Positions 49,516 through 61,654 of a DNA stretch of 64,000 nucleotides are shown piece after piece. Both the position numbers and the translations under genes were made by a program. Source of the stretch: Gymnogyps californianus (Eukaryota > Chordata > Aves > Accipitriformes > Cathartidae). The DNA is taken from NCBI RefSeq assembly GCF_018139145.2, contig NC_059478.1, forward strand, positions 12,879,001-12,943,000. The letters are read 5' to 3'. The notes below the pieces were generated by a model. That model was given only the letters and a program-made list of their open reading frames with translations. It was not told the DNA's origin and did no database searches. Position 1 is the first letter of the stretch; each line of letters starts with the position of its first letter.

Positions 49516-52500
49516 AAAAAAAATCACTTCCACTCCAAGCTACTAGTTCTTGTAACTGAGCACTTCAGTGTCTCCTCTCTCCTTGATACCTCTCCATGAA
49601 AACACTCTTCCTATAGTCAGCAGCAAGGTATATCTCCTCAATATAAGTGGTTTGAGAATGTTGTTGAAAAAGGTATTATTTCAACATGTACAAAAATGAT
49701 CATATATGCACAGTATTCTAGAAGAAGATTGAAGTTTTAAGTACAAAATGAAAGTTAAGAAAAACTTGTGGGTTGAAGCTTGCTGTTGATTCAAGTCCAG
49801 TACATACTAGTGCTGGTGGTCTGAAACCTTTGTTTACTAGCAATCTGCAGGTCTTTTCATTAGTCAATTAGTATTCATTGTCAATCACTGTCTCCTCATC
49901 CCAAAGGCTTATCAAGTCTATTCCACTAAGCAAATGCATCTCTTCAGTGAAAATTTGTTGATCATCTTAGTTGACAACTAAGCAGCTGATCACTTTTGCG
50001 TGTCACCTGTGCCTAAGCAATGAATCCCCACTGGCTGCTTCCTTTGTGCTGCCACAACAGGAGCTGCAAATGAGTAGGAATTAAGTAATAATTACTGTTG
50101 CTTTAACTCTTGGGTTGAAGCTGCTTACTTGTGGTTTATTTTTGCACAGCTCTCCAAACTGCTTAGCTAAAAAGGCATTTAAAATGTTTGTTGTATTGCT
50201 GGGAAGGATAACCTGCCAAGGGCTATTATGATGATAAAATAAATGACAATGACTGTACTTCGCCAACAGAATATTGGACTGTAACCTTTTCCTTCAGCAG
50301 TTTCCACAGTCACTATCCGAATGGAAGATGGGGATAGCGTTGGGGTGAAATGCCTTAGATTCAGCATTCTCCCTTGGCTGGCTCTCCTCTTTCCTTAGAG
50401 GACCTTAAGCACACGTCTTCCTGAAAAGAATCTTATACAGGACCCTCCTTCATCTTCCCGCCTCCTTCAGTTTCTTTGGTAATGAGCAGAATTTTAGCAT
50501 TAGAAGAATGTCTTTGTAGTATCGTTCAAGGAGGAGTCTTTGTTGTCATACGTCTTAATAATTTATCATGCTCTTGATAAGAATTCTAAAAGATCAGTAG
50601 ATAAGAGTAAACAGACTCAGGGAGACAGCCCTTTGATGCTGACATTGTTAATTTTGCAGCAACTGAATTGGTCTTCTGTCATGACAACTTAAGACGCATA
50701 ATTGCAAGATCATCATTTTGGGGAAGTTACTACTGCCAAATATTTTACAAAATGACTGTGTATTAATTAAGCAGTTCAAAACAGAAACTACACCTTTCCT
50801 TACTAACACAGAAGGGAGGAAAAACCTGTGGTGTGGAGACCTTAAAACATTTATAAATGAGGAGAAGATTGAGTTGCAATCTCTTTTCTAAAATTAGAAA
50901 GAGAGGGTTTTTTGGAATATAACCAAGCCATTAGATATGGGCAGACTAGTTTAGATAAAAATAGAATTAAACTGAACCTATAGTTAATATTCAAAAATAC
51001 TGAAGACTTGAGAAACTGATAATCATTTTTGCATATCTCAGTATCTCCTGGGGTTAGTAGGGACTAGAAAGCATGGGAATGTGTCATAAATAAGGTAATT
51101 CTGGAGAGGGAAATGGTTTACTGATCTAAGCTTAGGGATTTTGGAGTCTCTATGACATTAATTTTTTTGTGGCCTTAGGTGCTTTTTTGTCCTCTCTTTT
51201 TGCTTCTGCATGGGTAGTTTGAATACTCAGGTGTGTGTTTGGGTTTGGGGGGGGGTTTGTTTGGTGTTCCCCCCAAGACTGTTTGCAGAGAGCTTTCTGT
51301 ATGCAATGTGCTTTTTTCATGGTCTTGTCTGCTATAGTGTTTGCAAACAGCTATGGTAGGGAACCATATGGAAGAACAGCATCCCAGCATTAGCTCCTGG
51401 AGAAAGAAATGCCTGCAGTTGCTTGTGAACCCGGCTGATTTTGGGAATGGTGTACTTTGTAATGCCCTTTGTCAGTGGTAAAAAGAAGGTAGTGGTTCTT
51501 AGATTCCCTCTGGTACACTCCTTACCAGAAGTGACAGCAGAACTGAGTGATCTGTGAAAATGGAGAGCACAAAACCTGTGACTTCTACCAAGTTTGTGCT
51601 CAAGTGCAATGAGAACAGCAAACATGGCTGCTGGATGTTAATTGGTGTCTATTTCCACTGTATTGGCATACTCTTCTTAGTTACAGAGACTTCTTGCTAC
51701 TGGCTAAAAATCCATTTGGGAGAGAGCAGACAATTGTAGCTGGGGAGATAAAACTACAGCATTATGGAATATTTCAGGGAATTTGAGGAAAGGAAACCAA
51801 AATCTCCAGGATCAACTTTGAGAATTTTAACAGTTTTGGACCATAATGGAAGGGAGATAGCACAGAAGAGGGTCGATTTTATTTATTCCTGTCAGAGAAA
51901 GCTAGAGGTTAGGTTCTGGTCTAAGATGCAGTGGTAGAAGCCAGGAATCACTTTATAAAAATGAATGGCATTACGGAAGTATAACTAACAAAATCTAGCC
52001 TTGTGGATGTGGTGACTTGAGTTCTGCTTGTGGAGTTATGTTTACTCTTAAAACAATACATGTTCAAATATTTGCCTCATTATTTCTCTGAACTAGCTTT
52101 GCTTCTACCTGTAGGTAGACATCTAGGTACAGCCAGGTGTGTCCGTTGACCAATTTTGACTAGACCCCCCTACTCAGACCAGCTTGCTTCAAAGGCAGGA
52201 GAAGCTTGGCCCATAAGTCTGCTTCTCTGTGCCTTTGTAATCCAAGCCTCTGTTCCAAGAGCACTGATTGCCTGCTAATGTTTCTGGTATGAGGACAGCA
52301 GTCAAGACAGCTATTACAGAGGAAATGGAACCAAGCACAGCTAAGAAAAAAGCTAATTAAAAATGAAGGGGATGAGGAGCCTGGAAGATGTAATGGTCCT
52401 GGAAAATATTTTGGTTCTAGAACAAAGGGTATCTTCTGAAAGGTTTTCTTAAAAGCATTGTCAACATAAGTTCCTTCTGTTCTTTAGAGATCTCCTTCTG

Positions 52501-53282
52501 TTTTGGGTATCTGTCACAAAACTGCTGGTCACTGTGTAATTGTTGCTGTCTCATCTTGTCCACCTGGATGTTTTCTCTTCTTGAAAGTGACTTTATTTGT
52601 TTCAGTAACATAGCTATCCTACGGATCTCCTTTGTTGCATTCTCTAAGAACTCTTCCCCAGTGCCGAACCAGGGCTGAAGCTATCCATTATGAACCAAAC
52701 ACAATGTAGCTTCATAAACAGCATTATCAAAGAGGCACTTTGTGTGATTTCAAGTACCCACTTTACTAAAATGTGGCTATTCTCAAAAGTAATAAGGGCT
52801 GCATTTGATTCTCAGCAAACAATTCAAGGGCCAGAGTCTAGACGTAGTTGCGCTAGAGTAAATGTAGAGGAGCACCACAGAAGTCAGTTGTTGTTATGGC
52901 TTTGTATGGGCAAACTGAGATCAAAATGGTTTTCTCTGTATCACAAATAGGGCTCTCCCAGGCCCAATACATAGATTATATTTGTTAAGCACTTACCTTA
53001 CCACCAAATAGAAGAAATAAGTATTTAACAATCTTACAGAAATGGAAGTGGGATTTAGTAATTTTTTAAGATATTCATATTTTTTGTCAATTTCCAGTTG
53101 TTTGTTTGTCCTTTTTCTATAACACTATTGCTTGCAGCTTCCCATTTTATTTGGGGAAAAAAAAAAGATTAAAAAGAGGAGTAATATCTTCTAGCATTTT
53201 TATAGTAACAGTTATGGTAATTTTAGAAAATTGTCATGCCAGTCAATGTGTTAAGGTAATTTGAAAACATTACAACAAGATG

Positions 53283-53294
53283 AAAAAAAAAAAA
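53283..53294 (+). repeat. poly-A run (12)
   Basis: Twelve consecutive A residues shortly before the GC-rich block, with no element assigned. Confidence 0.85.
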
Positions 53295-53639
53295 TCTTTT
53301 ATGCTGATCATGGCTGATTTACCAGCAGTGGAAGCCTGGGTTTTCATTACTGTTAGTGTAACAGGCCTGCTGTTACACCTGCCTCACTACTTCACAAATA
53401 AAACATGACAGGCTCTTTGAAAGAAGATTGAGAAACTTAAAACGGGGAGTATAGCCCAGTATAACTCCTGGTTTTGGGACACTCCTGACTAACCCCCCAC
53501 TGCTGAGACCAGAGCCTGACCTGTCTTGAGCTGCACAGCAATGAGCTACGTTATTTTATTGAAGAGGACTGAAGGCAAAGAGATTAAGGATATTTTGTCA
53601 AAAATCAGGCAGGAGTCTGTGCCAGAGTTTGAAATGTAT

Positions 53640-54640
53640 TTTTTGTCCTTCGAGAGCCTGGGATACGTTGTAATGTTGCCAAGGTGCGCTTCTGGCGTGC
53701 GCGCTTCTGGCATGCACCCTGGGCGAGGCAGTGTCCCCCACCATTTTGTGCCCTGTTCCTCACACCTTCCCAGGGCCTGGCCCTCCTCTCCTCTCCCTCC
53801 CATCTCAGTGTGGGCAAGAAGATGTGGTTCTCTTGAGCTGAAAAGATGAAGAAAATGCCACTTTTTCGCCTTCAGTGTTTTAGTGACTGTAATGAGCATT
53901 GCAGGTATAAGAGAAGGGCTGGAGCTGGCTGAGGGGGAGAGGTTGCTGTGGGATCGCTGTGGAATGTTGAGGTGGCACGTGGGGCTGTGCCCTCAGCCAG
54001 GAGCTTTGCTGAGGAAGAATGAGGCCCCCCCTCATCCCAGCCCAGGAAACAAAGAGACCTCATCACCACAGAAGCTGCTGAACCACAAAGGCTGATCAGT
54101 TCAGAAGTGCTTTCAGCTCCGGTGACTTCCCTTGAGGGTGGTTTGTGGAGCCACCTCTGCCTTGACCCCATTTTCCAGAAGGGTGTGATGGGGTGACCAC
54201 GTGGCAGGGAGAGCAGAAAGGGGCCATTGGCCAAGAAATCCAGGTAAGGGCTTTGGGGATTTGCAGGGGATGTCCCCAGGAAGTGAGCTGTTCCTGAGCC
54301 AAAGCTTCCTTACCAAGGTAAGGACTAACTGCTCCTCTCTTGTGAATGCCTGCCTCAGGGCTGATGCCAGTGTCTCTGTGCCTGTAGGATTTAATCCAGT
54401 CAACAGGCTCCAGCTCCCAACCTGTGGCTGTCTCTCGGAGGACAAAGGGGTTGGCTTTGCCCATCCCATTTAGCGGGCTGAACGCTGAAGCCCTTGAAGG
54501 AGGCTGGTGCCTACGGCACCGTCCGCCTGTGAGGGAGTGGATGCGTAAGCTGGGGGGAGTGCATGTCTGCAAGAGCCTTTTCACACCTACACCAGGAGCA
54601 GCGAGGAAGGAGAAACAGGAGCAGCCTGTCAAAGCTTAAA
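53640..54640. other. GC-rich block with splice-donor motifs; possible exon or unknown repeat
   Basis: Composition changes to GC-rich for about 1 kb. It holds the longest open frame of the window (178 codons, minus, 54096-54632) plus overlapping frames on both strands, none recognisable. On the plus strand two near-consensus donors stand 74 bases apart: CAG/GTAAGG (54241-54249) and AAG/GTAAGG (54315-54323). Pyrimidine-rich acceptor-like tracts follow, ending at 54358 and 54387. It could be part of a lncRNA or UTR, an unrecognised repeat, or a GC-rich patch with chance signals. Confidence 0.3.
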
Positions 54641-54835
54641 GCATCCTTAACAGGAGAGTGGGAGTGAATACTGTTTAATCTCTGAGTTTTACCACTCTCT
54701 CAGGAGAGATGAGTGGAGGAGTGAGGAAAGTACATCATGACATACCCTGTAACATGGCAGAGAAATGTACTCTCTTTTTTTTTTACTGCAACATTGCCGA
54801 GGAGCACCCGTTATTGACTTGTACTCCGTTGTAGC

Positions 54836-54910
54836 CAGGTACTGTACAAACACAGCAAAACCCCTGTGAACCCCTTGGGATGGGGGCTATCTTTGTAAGC
54901 TGGGGAATAC
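54836..54910 (+). repeat. possible MIR-type SINE fragment
   Basis: 'GGTACTGTACAAACACAGC' followed after about 20 bases by 'TTGGGATGGGGGCTATCTTT' and GTAAGCTGGGGAATAC. Both pieces recall parts of old amniote MIR-like elements ('CTGTACAAACACAG' and 'TTTGTAAAATGGGGATAAT'). Confidence 0.32.
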
Positions 54911-55968
54911 AGACCCCTTCTTTTGTGCTCTGACAAGCTGGCTTTCCCGCAAGTCAAACAACGTTTCCATAAAAATCAGAAACCAGGTGCCTCTTTCAAA
55001 TGTTTTGCAAGTAGTACCTGGCTTGCCCTGTCCTCTCTAAATGTGTGCACCATGTGTGTGCCATAGGGGCTCAACATCTTTTTCCACAGTGATTTACCCA
55101 TTGGGCTTATCTGAGGTTTGTGTGGATTTACAGCAAATAACTAAGCGAAGCATTCTCTGAGAATCAGAGAGATTTTTATAACTTGTTACAGATACCTAGA
55201 TTTATGCAGTTATTCAAAAAAGGTGAAGGTTCTTGATGAAGAAAACATTAGTATACACTGTTCTAATAGTACAGTGATAGCAATTCATTGCTGCTTTTGC
55301 TATAGCTTCTGGTACAAAGAAGGGATGAACATAGGGTCCATTTCACCTCATCTTTGCTCTGAATGACATTTTAGGTGTGTCTACACCATACAGAATAACA
55401 CAGTGTACAATTCCCTGTGCTGTTTGAAGTGTAGAGCCATCCACGCTAGGCAGGGCATCATCATGTAGAAATGGTTCTTCACGTCTCACAAGCGATGTGT
55501 TCCCCTTAGTACTGTGCAGCTGGTAGCTTCCAGTTTTGGTAATGGTGTAATTGTTGTCTGAGTTGTTTCCTGCTGTGTGGTGTTGATTTGTCCTATGGGG
55601 CTTCCATGAATGACTCTTGTTAGGGATTTCGTGAAGATCCAACAAAGGTGTTCGAGTTGATGTGGATAGTGCTTATGAGCTTAGAGAGCAGAACACCCAT
55701 ACTGCATTAGTGCTTATAGTACCTGTTTCCTAGTGGAGTCTGGTAACTGTTAACTGCTGCTTTCACAGCCCATTTCCTATATATGAGGGCTTTGGTGGAT
55801 ACCATTTCACAGCACCTGTTAGAAAGTGACCTGACAAAATAACAGCTCTTGAAAGATCCTTGTATTTAGCAGCTGGAAGTACCTACTTGATAAGGCGCTC
55901 ATTGTTTTATTGGCTAACCAGGAATTTCACTGTCTTCCAGGTTTTGTTTGGTTGTTGGTTTTTTTCTG

Positions 55969-55982
55969 TTTTTTTTTTTTTT
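55969..55982 (+). repeat. poly-T run (14)
   Basis: Fourteen T residues after a T/G-rich tract. On the minus strand this could be a retroposon tail, but no body is recognisable. Confidence 0.85.
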
Positions 55983-56453
55983 CATCTCCAAGGAGAAAAC
56001 ATATCTTTGTGTAGTTGAAAATATCATATCTTTTACTATCTGGAAACTTCTGAGTGTGTATGCTCATCCTGATGCTGAAGGATAAAAGTGTATGAATTAT
56101 TACCTTGAAATATAGATATACTAATACCTCTCAAAGTCTCTTTCTAGGCCTTGAAACTTTTCAGGGAATGTGCACAAAGCACAAAATAAGTGTTACAGTC
56201 CATTCTTTCTCCCATACTGTATGTTGAATTTTCCTTAGCATCAGTACAGATGTGTCCGCACTTGCTCCTCAGGATACAGCAGATGTGTCGACACAGTCAT
56301 TTTCAGAGGTCAGTGCAGTCTGCTGCCCTGCAAGTGGAGGTGCACAGGGGCTGTTTATGCTGCAAGTCAAGTGGAAACCATGCTTTTGTGCTACCCAAGA
56401 CCACATCTATCTTCTTAGCTCAGACTTGATGCTGCACTGACTGCAGCCCTGCC

Positions 56454-56483
56454 TGTGTGTGTGTGGGGGGTGTGTGTGTGTGT
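56454..56483 (+). repeat. interrupted (TG)n microsatellite
   Basis: Two TG arrays are separated by a run of six G residues. Confidence 0.9.
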
Positions 56484-57931
56484 CCCCTTATTTTAGAGTG
56501 CAGGCGGAGTGAGTACATGGTGACAGTGTAGAAAATATTTGTATAGAGTCACTGCTATGTAAGTGACACAGATTTGGAATGACCTGGAAGGCACAAGAAA
56601 ACGCTTTGTCTTGGCTGGGATGCTCAGCTGAGGTAATGTTGCTTTGGTTCCCTTTCCTGTGCTTGAATGGTGGTGAAATTCTGGGCAAGATGTTGTACCT
56701 TCCTGATTCTGTTTAACCCTTTAAGGGCCTCTTCATAATGAGAGCCTTAACTCTTTCAAGGAACAATCTGTCTCTGTCACCAAACAGTGACTGTGCCACA
56801 CTGTGCCTTAGGTGCCTCAGCCTTTGTCCTGCCACAGCCCCCCATGCACTGCTGCAGTCTGCCTTGTCTCTGCAGCTCTGCGACCTCTCCCTGAGCTGCT
56901 GCAGCAGTGTTTGCCCCTTGCTCTTGTGCTGCCTTTCTCCTGGCTGTGCACCTGCAAACCCCATACTAGGGGCTGACAGTTCTCATGGGAAGTGATCACT
57001 ACCAGCAAGAAACTTGTCTCTCACTGCCCACCCCCTTTTTCCTGACAGTTGGCTGTAGCTCTTGGTTTACAGCAGGGGACCCAATGATACACATGTGTAA
57101 AGATTACAAACTAGCTGGTGTGCAGCACCTGCCCCTGATCAGCGCGTGCTCCAGTCGGTGCAAGCAGCATCGTAAGCAGGAGCAACCTGTTGGGAGTTTG
57201 ATCAGGTCTTAATGAAAACAAGATAGTTACTGTGGGAGAGGTATTGGAAGTAGGCAACCTGCTGTACTGGCAAGGATGCCCACGGTAGGATGCTCATCTC
57301 CCCCCAGCTAGCCACTGGAGAGAGATTCAATTTCCTTTTTCTCTTTGTCCTTTTGTTGTACTTTTTTCACCAAAGTAACTTTAACAATTAGAGTCAATGT
57401 ATGCCATTAGCTATGGACCCTACTAAGAAATCTTTGTGCGTGTGAGCCTGTCTCAACATCCTTTGTGCTACAATTAGCATGTTAGGACCCAATATCAGTT
57501 GGAGTCTTTGGTTGTGGTAGTAATGCAGTAATAGAGTATCACAGAGCTCACTTGTAAAGGCTGTCGGGTGTTAGTGTAGCATCGCATAACCTCTTCTAGA
57601 AGGATAGGAGACCTGAGAATTTTACAAATAAACTGAAGTGGAAAAACTACAACTTGTTTTCATTTATAGTTAGGATGCTTGGCCAGTACACACTTCAGAT
57701 AGAGCAATAAGCTTTCAGCTTCCATGTAACTATGCACAGCAGGTCACCTGGTTGGTCTGTCTGGATTTAGATGAGAAAGGAGATTCTTGTCAGTAATCCA
57801 AAGAATGCTCTGTGGACCAGATTTTTAAAAGAAAAGTCATCATCCACAATATGAGCCAGACTTCCCTCAAAAGCTCATCCCCAGTTTAGGCACCAAAACA
57901 AAGTGACCATATTCAACCAAAGAGCTCAATG

Positions 57932-57951
57932 GTGTGTGTGTGTGTGTGTGT
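57932..57951 (+). repeat. (GT)10 microsatellite
   Basis: Ten perfect GT units, likely length-polymorphic. Alternating purine-pyrimidine DNA of this kind can adopt Z-form. Confidence 0.92.
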
Positions 57952-58519
57952 TGAGTCCTGATCTCTGTGGCATTGCCGGGGTGACCTGCTTCTGTGGATC
58001 TAGCAATCATGAAAGTGTCTAAATATGACCTTGGCATATTGAAAATCTGTCCACAACTGAGGGTGCTGAGCCCTTGAAAATAACCCCCTGGGCTCTTATG
58101 AAAGCCTGGTCCTGCATCTGTTCCATCTGGAAGCACTGGGAGCGAGCTCTTGCTATGCAGATTTGCGTTCCTTGTTGAATTCATTTAGAATTGGTTGTCA
58201 CATTTTGTAATTGTGCTGTGTATATTGTTATAAGCACAAATACATTTAGGGGAGTAAGAAAATTATTATTAATCTGTTAACACACTATTACAAATCTCTT
58301 TGGTGTATTTTGCATCATTCTCTGTTTTGTTTGAAGCAAGTATCTTTTTTTCACAGCAAATAATAGTTCAGTTGATTGTTGGGAGAAACTTTGCTCTCTG
58401 TCAGTGGAGCAGTTTTTATTAAGACAGTGGTTGTTCTACACTTTTCACTTTGTCTAACTTCAGAGAAGTAAGTTTAAGAAATAATTAGAAGTAGATTGCA
58501 TCTGAGAGCATTTTTAATT

Positions 58520-58538
58520 CCCACCCCCCACCCCCCCA
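58520..58538 (+). repeat. C-rich low-complexity run
   Basis: CCCA, CCCCCCA and a C7 run follow one another. This is a low-complexity tract without a recognised element. Confidence 0.8.
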
Positions 58539-59313
58539 GTCCTTGGCTTTACTTCCTGGTGATGTTGATAAAAGAGCTCTGCTCAAAACTCCCTTTCAGC
58601 TTCAACAGGTTGGGAGGTCATCACAGGGCCCAAGGGTTCTCTGTGGCAGACTGTGGTCTGCCTTTACCCGATTTATTATATTTAACTTGTGTTGTTACAA
58701 AGGAAGTAACAAACTAAAAATTCTGGGTGGTTGTGAGGAGTTCCTAAGAGCACAAGCCTATGCTGGGGAGAATGCAGGCAAGGTAATAGCTTAGCTGATG
58801 TCATGCACAAAAGTCATCGGTACGATCGAGAACGAGGATGAGCCTTGCAATCAATTATTTCTTCAACATTTTCTAGAATGAAAGCCCACTTATGCAGACA
58901 CTGGGTTTGTGCCATGAATGCAGACAATAAAACACTCAGTGATCCTCTGGCTGAAAGAGTTCAACCCATATATGGAACTATGGTTATTATTAATGATACA
59001 CTTTACCCATTGTTATAAATAATTTGTGGTTTTGCTAAAACAGTGCTTTGACTCATTGCAAACTATAATGCACTTTCGATATGTACTTTCAAGACTTCAG
59101 CTGTAATCTTTAAAAACTTTTAATTTCATTCTGTAGATTCTTATAATTATGTTGATAAACAATTTAGATGTAAACTGTCACATACAGCTTATATGGTGCG
59201 CATTACTTCTCAGTTTCTGTTGCATTGTTGAATAATTTGCCTGAATATAGCCAGTACAGTAATCGAGCAGAACTTTCTGCTATGCTATCTCTGATTCACA
59301 GTAAGATAAACGC

Positions 59314-59383
59314 TGGGAGTCAGATTCTCTTCTGGCACAGCTTTGACCTCACTGGATTTATCCTAATGGAGAATATGATCCTC
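59314..59383 (-). repeat. possible ancient amniote repeat fragment
   Basis: On the minus strand the segment reads ...ATAAATCCAGTGAGGTCAAA...GAGAATCTGACTCCCAG. This recalls the 'GTAAATCCAGAGTAACTCCA ... GAGATCAGAATCTGGC' pattern of an old interspersed repeat seen in turtles and crocodilians. It is short and highly diverged, and the family is not assigned. Confidence 0.22.
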
Positions 59384-59957
59384 TCTACACAGAAGTACAT
59401 TAAAATGATCATGTTTTTTTATCTGTGGATATTCATTAACCTAAGGGAATATCGTAAACTTGTCCTATGGTGAACCTTTTAATACCTGGAGAAACAGAAG
59501 GAGTATTGAGAGAGCAACATCTGTCTGATAAATAATTACTCATTCCTCTTGATGCCTGGGGTTCAAAGATGAGGTCACCCAGCTTAACCAGCGATAACCT
59601 GCCATCCATTAAATCCAAAGGCTTTTTCTTTTTGAGACCCCTTTCACTCATAACCTGTATCTCTCTATAATAGACACTGCTCATCTCTATTAACTTCTGT
59701 ACATCCCATGGATAGCCTATGTTGTCTGAAAGTTATGTATAGTCTTTCCTGTTTTGTGAATTGTTTTTGTTGTAGAGGATGGAGATAAAGTTGCTCCCCA
59801 TTTCTGTAGTTCCTTATTGAAGAGGGAAGACTGTCAGTGGAATAAGTGTATGGTCCCATCTCTCTCTTTAAATAAGAACGTGCAGTAAAAGGTGGGTGAC
59901 TTGGTTACTTAGCAGCGTACCTGGTCCTGCCTGGCACCTGAAGGGAGCTTTTTCTCT

Positions 59958-60046
59958 CAGAATCTCAGGCCCTTTACAAACACTGGTCAGTGTCATTAAC
60001 TCCATTTTACACACAGGAATATGAGAGACAGAGGTTAGCCATGACT
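59958..60046 (+). repeat. probable MIR-type SINE core fragment
   Basis: 'CCTTTACAAACACTGGTCAG' leads to CATTAACTCCATTTTACACA, then AATATGAGAGACAGAGGTTA. The order matches the MIR-like 3' half as I recall it: GCACTTTACAAACACT, then CCATTTTACAGATGAGGAAA, then CTGAGGCACAGAGAGGTTAA. This is the best of the ancient-SINE candidates in the window. Confidence 0.45.
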
Positions 60047-61640
60047 TTTTTAAAAAGTAACTTCTGATGTTTGGATGCCTCAGTTTTGCTTTAAGTGATT
60101 GAAAAACAGCCTCTTCCAGGAAAACCCATGGAGTTTTATGCTCTTGCCTGCATCTTCTGCATTTCTAGGTCTTGGACTAATCTTTCTAAGTAGATCACTA
60201 TTTGAAAGGGGTTTTTTATAGGCTATTATTACTGGATAGTACTTGCAAAAAATCCATTCTTGTGGTCTTCTTAGAAGAAGGATAGGGAGAGACTTCGTCT
60301 TAGTTTTCAGGCAGTAAAATATGAAGAAAAAAATAAAAATAATAGTTTGGATTTGCTGTTTCTCAAAGATAAGAGATTCACATCATATTGTGGGTTTAAT
60401 GTGGACATAACCAAGGGCACTTGTAAAAGTCGGTGAAACTCCTGGAGTGCAGTGTGGATTCAGGCTTTTACTGACCTAGCACAGAAGAAGTCCATGTGGT
60501 GTCGTTTCAAAAAGAGAAAACAAGAAGTGAAGGAAATCAAAATACCAATCAAAACAGAAACAAAAGTATTTCTGACAGGCAAGAAACAAACCCATGATTT
60601 CATTCATAATCAGCCTTGGAAATGAGAGGATCTAATCCCAAGGCCTGCCTTGCTTGTTATGGTGTTTGATTTCAAATGCACAACATAAGTTTTCTCTGTC
60701 ACTGCCTTTACATATGATTTTGACATCTGCTGTCAAAATGTTACTGTAATACTTTATCATTCTTTGTGCAGTAATTGTGGGTATCTTTTCAAAGGATACC
60801 ACAATAGAAACTTCTTTTTTTACTCTTGCATTCCATAGCATTCCCAATATTTTTTCCTAAGTGGTTACAATTAGCTTGGATAAACATCTGCTATGACTTT
60901 TAGGGCATGTTCTGTTTGACTTCTAGCATTAGCATAATATTATTTTAGTTGGTTAAAAATAAAATAGCCATTGCTGTTACTACATAAAAATCTTGCAACA
61001 AACTGTTTCAGCTTAACAATTTCAGATAACACTGACAAATGCTTGAGGCAAGTGTGTCCTGATTTGCTTTCACTGTTGGCAAAAAAAAGGAGAGGAAAAA
61101 AAATGCTATCTGCAGTTATTCCCTTCCTGGGGAGCAGGCTTGAGGAATGAGGAGTTCTATCAACACCTGCAGTAACACTCGGTATTTCTCATATACTCAA
61201 AGTTAGCAGCCACACAAAGTCCTTTTGCCTAGGAGACACGTTCTCTAGTGAACTAGACAAGAACTATAGATATCCTCCAATAATGATACATAGGGTGTAT
61301 CTCCACAAGTGATTTACTGTGCAACATACTTTGTTTATAGGTATGAATCCTTGTCACATCTACACGCACAGTTCTGTGCGGCATGCTAATGAGTACCAAG
61401 TGGCTTGTGAAATGGTCTCTCTCAAACTGGTTCTTCAAGTGCTCCAGCATCATGAAGGCTTGTGAATGTCTGTCTTTCATTTAGGCACTTCCATTTTGGA
61501 GACTGTATGGATATGGATTGTATGGATATAACAACTCATTTGTAGAAAATGTTTATAATTGTATACTCACTATTTCCCTATAGTTATTTCAGGAACCTGG
61601 GCTGACTAGGTCATCTGTAATCTATTAAGTAAAGAAAGCA

Positions 61641-61654
61641 TTTTTTTTTTTTTT
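61641..61654 (+). repeat. poly-T run (14)
   Basis: Fourteen consecutive T residues followed by AAATAG. No element recognised beside it. Confidence 0.85.

Larger units (their letters stand above)
42573..53400. other. noncoding sequence, no gene recognised
   Basis: No recognisable protein or RNA gene. About 44280-45240 is AT-rich with E-box and homeodomain cores and looks like regulatory DNA. A possible MIR-type fragment lies at 49443-49515, a G9 run at 51247-51255 and an A12 run at 53283-53294. From about 48,100 to 50,080 open frames are nearly absent. Confidence 0.6.

Noticed and set aside
54096..54632. 178-codon minus-strand open frame as a protein gene
   Set aside because: It has no recognisable domain, overlaps several frames on both strands in GC-rich DNA, and its length is compatible with chance. 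It is kept only as a finding.
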